Below, piece by piece: positions 6,242 to 11,573 of a stretch of DNA of 12,842 nt (position 1 is the first letter of the stretch; every line of letters begins with the position of its first letter). The notes beneath the pieces were generated by a model, which was not told the origin of the DNA, made no database searches, and saw nothing but the letters and a program-made list of their open reading frames with translations. The position numbers and the translations under genes were made by a program. Source of the stretch: Clostridia bacterium (GTDB taxonomy: Bacteria > Aerophobota > Aerophobia > Aerophobales > AE-B3A); contig JAUWRC010000028.1 in assembly GCA_030610745.1 (NCBI GenBank), forward strand, positions 1 through 12,842. The letters are read 5' to 3'.

Positions 6242-8023
6242 TTGGAAATAGAAAAAAAACTGACTCATCTGCCGGATAAACCAGGGGTCTATTTTTTAAA
6301 AGATAAAGAAGGAAAGGTACTCTATGTAGGTAAAGCTCTTTCTTTAAAGAAAAGAGTATCCTCTTATTTTCAAAGGGCAAATTTCTCTCCCAGAATAGAG
6401 TCTCTTGTCTGCCAAATAAAAGATTTGGAGTGGACAGTCACTGATTCAGAAACCGAGGCTTTTCTCTTAGAATCTAATTTAATAAAACATCATCACCCTC
6501 GCTATAATGTTCAACTTAGAGACGATAAATCTTACCCCTATATTAAGATTAGCAGCTCTGAGGTCTTTGCGTGTCTTTTCTTAACCCGAAATCCTAAAGA
6601 AGATGGTTCTCTTTATTTTGGCCCCTATACCAATGTGAAGGCAGCTAAAAAAATTTTACTTTTGATTCATCGCCTTTTCCCTTTACGCAGATGTAAGGGG
6701 AAGTTTAAACTCAGATCCAGGCCCTGCCTTAACTATCACATAAAAGAGTGCAGTGCCCCCTGTGTGGGAAATATCGCTAAGAAAGAGTATTCTTCCTTAG
6801 TTAAGGGAGCTGTCCTTTTTCTTCGAGGACATTATGGGACTCTGCTTCGACGCCTGGAGAGGGAAATGGAGGAGGTCTCTCAGAGGGAAAAATTTGAAAG
6901 AGCAGCTAAACTAAGAGACTCTATCAGGGCTATTCATAGGATTAGCCAAACTCAAAAGGTGACCTCCTTCCCCCAGGAGGATAGGGACTTGGTGGCTATT
7001 GCCTCTGATGATGAAGAGGCCTGTGTAGTGGTTTTCCTTATTCGAGAGGGAAAAGTTATAGGCAAGAAACACTTTTTACTTAAGGCAGAAGGGAGAAATA
7101 GAGAAAAAGAGATAATGACCTTTTTTCTCAAACAATACTATAGCAGGGTCTCCTTTGTTCCTCCCCAGATAATACTTCAAAATGAGCCTACCGAATCCAC
7201 GAGTATCAAGAGATGGCTTTCTGAAAAACAAGAAAGTAAGATTAAGCTGAGAGTTCCCAAAAGAGGAGAGAAGTTAAAACTGATACAGTTAGCGAAAAAA
7301 AATGCCTGGCTTATTTTGCAGCAAGAAAAAGAGAAGGATAAGGGAAAAGCACTCCTTCAGCTTAAGGAGTACCTGAAGTTAAAAAAGAAACCTCTAATCA
7401 TTGAAGGATTTGATATCTCTAACATTAAAGGAAAAGAGGCTGTCGGTTCGGTAGTGGTTTTTAAAGAAGGAAAGGCAAAAAAATCAGAGTATCGAAAATT
7501 TAAGATTAAAACCGTCCGCGGAGTAAATGATTTTGCCATGCTCTCGGAAATTCTTGACCGCCGTTATCGTAGGTCCATGGAGGAAAAGCAGCCTCTTCCC
7601 CAACTTATCCTCGTAGACGGAGGCAAGGGACAGGTCTCTTCCTGTCTAAAGGTAACCAAGAAATTGAACCTGGATTATATACCTTTAGTAGGATTGGCTA
7701 AGAAGTTTGAGGAAGTTTATCTTCCTTCCAGGTCTCTTCCCCTGAATATTCCCCAGGATTCAGCTGGTTTGAAACTTTTAAAAGAGGTACGGGATGAGGC
7801 TCATCTATTTGCTCACTCCTATCACAGAAAAACAAGGGGGAAGAAAACTAGAAGTTCTTCTCTGGATGCTATTCCTGGAATAGGAAAAAAAACGAAGAAA
7901 TTACTTTTGACCCATTTTAAATCAGTCAGATCAATAAAGGATACAGAGGAGCTGAAACTGATTCCTGGTATAGGGAAAAAAAGAGCCAGAAAAATCCTGG
8001 AATATTTAAAAACGTATAGCTAG
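6242..8023 (+). CDS. uvrC: Excinuclease ABC subunit C (UvrC)
   Basis: Dual endonuclease of nucleotide excision repair; with UvrB it cuts 3' then 5' of bulky DNA lesions. The 593 residues are full length and contain all domains: GIY-YIG nuclease (about 8-95, GVY 15-17 and YVG 28-30), a four-cysteine segment (C151, C162, C170, C174) with the spacing of the family's iron-sulfur site, a UVR coiled coil (about 200-238), the RNase H-like 3' domain (about 385-530) with D391 in GFDISN, D459 in LVDGGKGQ and H521 in RDEAH, and a tandem helix-hairpin-helix end (two PGIG motifs, 545-548 and 575-578). The start is TTG at 6242, 7 nt after GAGGGGGG. Its stop lies next to repeats. No uvrA or uvrB is in the window. 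Confidence 0.97.
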   Translation: MEIEKKLTHLPDKPGVYFLKDKEGKVLYVGKALSLKKRVSSYFQRANFSPRIESLVCQIKDLEWTVTDSETEAFLLESNLIKHHHPRYNVQLRDDKSYPYIKISSSEVFACLFLTRNPKEDGSLYFGPYTNVKAAKKILLLIHRLFPLRRCKGKFKLRSRPCLNYHIKECSAPCVGNIAKKEYSSLVKGAVLFLRGHYGTLLRRLEREMEEVSQREKFERAAKLRDSIRAIHRISQTQKVTSFPQEDRDLVAIASDDEEACVVVFLIREGKVIGKKHFLLKAEGRNREKEIMTFFLKQYYSRVSFVPPQIILQNEPTESTSIKRWLSEKQESKIKLRVPKRGEKLKLIQLAKKNAWLILQQEKEKDKGKALLQLKEYLKLKKKPLIIEGFDISNIKGKEAVGSVVVFKEGKAKKSEYRKFKIKTVRGVNDFAMLSEILDRRYRRSMEEKQPLPQLILVDGGKGQVSSCLKVTKKLNLDYIPLVGLAKKFEEVYLPSRSLPLNIPQDSAGLKLLKEVRDEAHLFAHSYHRKTRGKKTRSSSLDAIPGIGKKTKKLLLTHFKSVRSIKDTEELKLIPGIGKKRARKILEYLKTYS

Positions 8024-8025
8024 TA

Positions 8026-8066
8026 GCGGTTTGATTTATCAAACATTTGCGGTTTGATTTATCGCA
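8026..8066. repeat. Two copies of a 15-bp GCGGTTTGATTTATC element
   Basis: GCGGTTTGATTTATC occurs at 8026-8040 and 8049-8063. The first copy continues into AAAC, making a perfect palindrome GTTTGAT-TT-ATCAAAC (8029-8044). The second continues into GCA, so its outer ends TGCG/CGCA pair instead (8048-8051 with 8063-8066). The copies thus share a core but close with different arms. They begin 2 nt after the uvrC stop. Confidence 0.75.
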
Positions 8067-8093
8067 CAGGGGTAGCTCTTGCAGTTTATAGTT

Positions 8094-8117
8094 GGGAAAG
8101 GGGAGGGATAGGGTGGG
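8094..8117 (+). other. Potential G-quadruplex motif
   Basis: Five runs of at least three G (8094-8096, 8100-8103, 8105-8107, 8111-8113, 8115-8117) are separated by loops of 3, 1, 3 and 1 nt. This meets the usual G3+N1-7 pattern with one run to spare, in an otherwise AT-rich region. It may derive from the GGGGAGAGGGG / GGGTGAGGGG dispersed repeat. Folding is inferred from the pattern only. Confidence 0.5.
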
Positions 8118-8138
8118 AAGCGCTGAGAATTCCATTTT

Positions 8139-8178
8139 TGTCATTGCGAGCCTCCCGAAGGCAGGCGTGGCAATCTCC
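8139..8178. repeat. Palindromic dispersed repeat, TCATTGC...GCAATCTC type
   Basis: The element starts TGTCATTGCGAG and ends GTGGCAATCTC. ATTGC (8143-8147) pairs with GCAAT (8170-8174), and inside it GCCT pairs with AGGC around CCCGAAGGC. This is the shape of a small non-autonomous palindromic repeat common in spacers of many bacteria (family recalled, not searched). A diverged end lies reversed at 4881-4891. Confidence 0.75.
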
Positions 8179-8203
8179 CGGGATTCAAGCAGGCTGACAG
8201 GTT

Positions 8204-8252
8204 CAATGAACAACGAACCATGAACCATGAACCATGAACCATGAACAATGAA
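8204..8252 (+). repeat. Heptad tandem repeat, seven CCATGAA-like units
   Basis: Units are CAATGAA, CAACGAA, four CCATGAA, and CAATGAA, with a strict 7-bp period. Each CCATGAA unit carries ATG overlapping TGA. The last unit holds the start codon of ogt (8248-8250). On the minus strand the array is stop-free, which creates a spurious long open frame there. Confidence 0.9.
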
Positions 8253-8805
8253 CTTAATTGACAAAATACGAGATACTAGATACGAGACACGAGAAATAAA
8301 GCTGGGGCCCTTCTGGGTACTGGCAGAAGCGGAGGGTGAAAAACTGGTAAGAGTTTCTCTCTTTCATAAAAAAGAGGGCTCCTTTAAAAAAGAATCCCCC
8401 TTGATTTCCGGGGTGAATGTTTCTGGGACAAATAAAGGCAAAATAACAAATTCTTCTCCTATTCTGGAACGTCTGGAGGAGGGCCTGATTAATTACTGGC
8501 GTGGAGAGAAGATAAATTTTTCAGATTATCCTTTAAAGCTGGATAACTGCTTTCCTTTTGCCAAAAAAGTATGGATGGTTACTCGAAAAATCCCTTGCGG
8601 AAAGGTTCGTTCTTACAAATGGATAGCAGAAAAAATTCATACTAAAGGATACCGGGCTGTAGGAGCGGCTCTAGCTCGCAATCCCTTTCTCATTATTATT
8701 CCCTGTCATAGAGTAGTCAGAGAAGATGGCTCTCTGGGCGGATATTCACCGGGATTGGAGATCAAAAGAAAACTTTTGGAAATAGAGGGAAGTTTTTCTT
8801 CTTGA
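8248..8805 (+). CDS. ogt: Methylated-DNA-[protein]-cysteine S-methyltransferase (Ogt/AGT type)
   Basis: Suicide repair protein that takes the alkyl group from O6-alkylguanine or O4-alkylthymine in DNA onto its own cysteine. The 185 residues include an N-terminal domain (about 18-95) and the conserved DNA-binding/catalytic domain: FAKKVW (104-109), IPCGKVRSY (115-123), GYRAVGAALARNP (134-146) and PCHRVV (152-157) with acceptor C153. FAKKVW has Ala where the family usually has Gln. A loop of about 25 residues (44-70) has no clear family match. ATG at 8248 is the only usable start: the in-frame stop TGA is at 8242, and no ATG, GTG or TTG occurs before the conserved core. That ATG lies in a tandem repeat with no Shine-Dalgarno, and residues 2-15 are repeat-encoded. 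It is a DNA repair gene like upstream uvrC, but 224 bp apart. Confidence 0.93.
   Translation: MNLIDKIRDTRYETREIKLGPFWVLAEAEGEKLVRVSLFHKKEGSFKKESPLISGVNVSGTNKGKITNSSPILERLEEGLINYWRGEKINFSDYPLKLDNCFPFAKKVWMVTRKIPCGKVRSYKWIAEKIHTKGYRAVGAALARNPFLIIIPCHRVVREDGSLGGYSPGLEIKRKLLEIEGSFSS
8251..8294 (+). repeat. AACTTAATTGAC block plus GAGATAC-like heptads
   Basis: AACTTAATTGAC (8251-8262), identical to the lipB copy, is followed by AAAATAC, GAGATAC, TAGATAC, GAGACAC (8263-8290) and GAGA. All of it lies in the ogt reading frame. It is more diverged than the copy at 4941-4990. Confidence 0.75.
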
Positions 8806-8829
8806 TTATATAGATAAAGATGGTATAAT
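8802..8829 (+). promoter_or_regulatory. Extended -10 promoter for secA-ilvB
   Basis: TTGATT (8802-8807) and a perfect TATAAT (8824-8829) are 16 bp apart, with TGG just before the -10 box forming an extended -10 (8821-8829). The -35 box overlaps the ogt stop codon. Transcription would start near 8836, leaving a leader of about 23 nt. It is the best sigma-70-type promoter in the window. Confidence 0.75.
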
Positions 8830-8843
8830 AATCCTTAACTTTT

Positions 8844-8850
8844 AGAGGGA
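8844..8850 (+). promoter_or_regulatory. Shine-Dalgarno site of secA
   Basis: AGAGGGA ends 8 nt before the ATG at 8859, supporting that start. Confidence 0.75.
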
Positions 8851-8858
8851 ATTAGCTT

Positions 8859-11573
8859 ATGATTAGTAAACTTTTTATAAAAATTTTTGGTAGCCAGCAA
8901 GAGAGGAATGTTAAGAAGCTCCTGCCTCTGGTAAATAAAATTAATGGGTGGGAAAAGCAAATAACTAGACTTTCCGACAAGACGCTGCAAGGAAGGACAG
9001 ATGAGCTCAGGGGTAAGATAAAGCCTCTCGTTACCGAGGTTGATAGCCTGGAGAAGGAAATCTTCGAACTTCCCGAAATCGAGAAAGAAGCAGCGAGGAT
9101 TGAGCTTCAAGAAAAAAGAAAAGAGTTGGATGAGGTGCTTTACTCTATTTTGCCGGAAGCTTTTGCTATGGTTCGAGAAGCAGCTAGAAGAACTATAGGC
9201 CTGCGGCATTATGATGAGCAGCTAATAGGAGGAATAGTTCTTTATCAGGGGAAAATAGCTGAGATGGCTAACGGAGAAGGAAAAACATTAGTTGCTACTT
9301 TACCTGCTTACCTCAACGCCTTAAGTGGTAAAGGGGTGCATGTAGTTACGATGAACGACTACCTTGCCGGAAGGGACAGAGATTGGATGGAGCCTGTGTA
9401 TGAATTTTTGGGACTTTCAGTAGGAGTTGTTCAAAGTCAGATGGACTCTACAAGGAGGCGTGAGGCCTATCAATGTGACATTACTTACGGTACTAATAAT
9501 GAGTTTGGCTTTGACTATCTCAGGGACAATATGGCCCTTAGCAAAGAAGAGCAGGTTCAAAGGGAATTTAACTATGCTATTGTAGACGAGGTTGATTCAA
9601 TCTTAATTGATGAAGCTCGGACCCCTCTTATCATTTCCGGACCTGTAGAAAAGTCTACTGAGTTTTATTATCAGATTGAGGCAATAGCCCCTCGATTAAA
9701 AAAGGGAAAAAGTGAAGGTAAAGATGAAGATAAAAATTATGACTATGAGATAGATGAGAAGGACCATACAGTGGCTCTTACCGAAAGGGGAATTGCTAAG
9801 GCAGAAAATCTATTAGGCGTAGATGATATTTATCAGGTTAACCCTAAATGGGGTGCCGAGCCAGCTACCCATATTACTCAGGCCCTTCGAGCTCACGAAC
9901 TTTACGAGCGAGATAAAGATTACCTGGTGAAAGATGGTAAGGACGGCAAAGAAATAGTGATAATAGATGAATTTACAGGAAGATTAATGCCTGGCAGGCG
10001 CTGGAGTGATGGATTACATCAGGCAATAGAGGCAAAGGAGAAAGTAGCTATAAAGAGTGAGAGTCAGACTCTGGCTACTATTACCTTGCAGAATTATTTT
10101 AGAATGTACGCCAGATTAGCGGGTATGACAGGCACAGGTGCCACAGAAGCGGATGAATTCAAGAAGATTTATAACCTTGATGTAGTTGTTATTCCCACTC
10201 ACCGGCCTGTTATTCGAGAAGAGTCCTCTGATAAAGTCTATCAAACAGAAAGAGCAAAGTTTCGGGCCGTAACAAAAGAAATAGAGAAATTTTACAAGGA
10301 AGAAAGACCTGTTCTGGTGGGAACTCGATCTGTAGAGAAATCTGAAAGCCTGAGCAAGATACTTAAAGAAAAGGGAATTCCCCACACTGTTCTCAACGCT
10401 AAATGGCACGAGAAAGAAGCTCAAATTGTAGCAGAGGCAGGGCAGAGGCGAGCGGTAACCATAGCTACTAATATGGCCGGGAGGGGAACAGATATTAAAT
10501 TAGGGGAAGGAGTACAGGATATAGGGGGACTGTTCGTTATCGGTACTGAGCGTCATGAGTCGCGTAGAATTGATAATCAGCTTCGAGGAAGAAGTGGCCG
10601 ACAGGGATCCCCCGGCGCTGCTCAGTTTTATGTTTCTCTTAAAGATGAATTGATGCGTATCTTTGGTTCGGAGAGAATTGGCTCCATTATGCAGAAGTTG
10701 AGGATTCCTGAGGATCAGCCTATTGAGCATCCCTGGGTAACCAGAGCCTTAGAGAGAGCACAGCAGCAAGTGGAGAGAAGAAACTTTGACATGAGAAAGC
10801 ATCTTCTGGAATACGATGATGTGATGAATAAGCAAAGGGAGGTAATTTACAGGGAGAGAAAGCTGGTTTTGGAAGGAAAAAATTTAAAAGAAGCTATCTT
10901 AGGGATGATAGAGGATGCTGTTGATGGATTAGTTTCCTCATATGCTGAGGAGAAAATCAGGCCCGAGGAATGGGATGTCAGAGGTCTAATTAAGAAGCTG
11001 GGTCAGCTTTTTCCTATTATTTTATTCTATGATTCTTTGAAGGGCATTTATAAACAGGAAGAATTAAAGAATGTAATAACCGAAGAGGTAAAAAAGGCCT
11101 ATGCAAGGAAGGAAGAGAGGCTCGGAGAGGAGTTGATGCGTAAGCTGGAAAAGATGGTTCTTCTACATATTATAGATTCTCGATGGAAAGACCATCTCTA
11201 TAGCATGGATAGCCTAAAAGAGGGGATTGGTCTCAGAGGCTACGGACAAAGAGATCCCTTGATTGAATATAAAAGAGAAGCTTATGAAATGTTTGAAAGT
11301 TTAACCGCTCGAATCAAAGAAGGAGTTTCTGAGTTTATATTTAAGGTAGAGATTGTAAAGGAGCCTTCTTTAGAAAGGGTCTTAGTAGGGAGTCCTCAAG
11401 CTGGTCAGCCAGCTCTGGTAGGAGCTGCTCAAAGAAGGGAACCCGGCAATCTCAACCAAGTTCAAAAAGGGCATATTCCTTATCAAAGGAAAAAACTAAG
11501 AATTGGACGCAATGATCCCTGTCCCTGTGGAAGTGGGAAAAAATACAAGTATTGCTGTGGAGGAAAAAAGTGA
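8859..11573 (+). CDS. secA: Preprotein translocase ATPase SecA
   Basis: Motor that pushes unfolded preproteins through SecYEG at the inner membrane. The 904 residues hold the full set: N-terminal amphipathic start, motif I MANGEGKT (136-143), GTNNEFGFDYLRDNM (211-225), Walker B DEVD (243-246), the preprotein cross-linking domain, second nucleotide-binding fold with TNMAGRGTD (537-545) and QLRGRSGRQG (574-583), the helical scaffold with IIDSRWKDHL (771-780), a Gly/Ala/Pro-rich linker (about 843-865), and the zinc/SecB-binding tail with C888, C890, C899 and C900. Compared with E. coli SecA, about 34 extra charged, coiled-coil-like residues lie between 53 and 95, and motif I has Asn where the family usually has Thr. 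The gene has its own promoter and Shine-Dalgarno, and ends in a GTGA overlap with ilvB. Confidence 0.98.
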   Translation: MISKLFIKIFGSQQERNVKKLLPLVNKINGWEKQITRLSDKTLQGRTDELRGKIKPLVTEVDSLEKEIFELPEIEKEAARIELQEKRKELDEVLYSILPEAFAMVREAARRTIGLRHYDEQLIGGIVLYQGKIAEMANGEGKTLVATLPAYLNALSGKGVHVVTMNDYLAGRDRDWMEPVYEFLGLSVGVVQSQMDSTRRREAYQCDITYGTNNEFGFDYLRDNMALSKEEQVQREFNYAIVDEVDSILIDEARTPLIISGPVEKSTEFYYQIEAIAPRLKKGKSEGKDEDKNYDYEIDEKDHTVALTERGIAKAENLLGVDDIYQVNPKWGAEPATHITQALRAHELYERDKDYLVKDGKDGKEIVIIDEFTGRLMPGRRWSDGLHQAIEAKEKVAIKSESQTLATITLQNYFRMYARLAGMTGTGATEADEFKKIYNLDVVVIPTHRPVIREESSDKVYQTERAKFRAVTKEIEKFYKEERPVLVGTRSVEKSESLSKILKEKGIPHTVLNAKWHEKEAQIVAEAGQRRAVTIATNMAGRGTDIKLGEGVQDIGGLFVIGTERHESRRIDNQLRGRSGRQGSPGAAQFYVSLKDELMRIFGSERIGSIMQKLRIPEDQPIEHPWVTRALERAQQQVERRNFDMRKHLLEYDDVMNKQREVIYRERKLVLEGKNLKEAILGMIEDAVDGLVSSYAEEKIRPEEWDVRGLIKKLGQLFPIILFYDSLKGIYKQEELKNVITEEVKKAYARKEERLGEELMRKLEKMVLLHIIDSRWKDHLYSMDSLKEGIGLRGYGQRDPLIEYKREAYEMFESLTARIKEGVSEFIFKVEIVKEPSLERVLVGSPQAGQPALVGAAQRREPGNLNQVQKGHIPYQRKKLRIGRNDPCPCGSGKKYKYCCGGKK
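11559..11563 (+). promoter_or_regulatory. Shine-Dalgarno site of ilvB inside secA
   Basis: GGAGG lies in the last codons of secA, 6 nt before the GTG at 11570, and fixes that start for ilvB. Confidence 0.8.

Noticed and set aside
7926..8264. Minus-strand open frame of 112 codons over the uvrC-ogt spacer
   Set aside because: Its start-proximal part is the reverse of the CCATGAA heptads (repeated M-V-H-G-S-W-F pattern), and the rest covers other repeats and the uvrC end. It is an artefact of a stop-free repeat strand.
8204..8294. CRISPR array
   Set aside because: Units are 7 bp, directly adjacent and without unique spacers; no cas genes are present.
11300..11569. T-box, leucine-type attenuator or other leader in front of ilvB
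   Set aside because: ilvB overlaps secA, so there is no untranslated leader; the upstream sequence is SecA coding sequence ending in its zinc motif.
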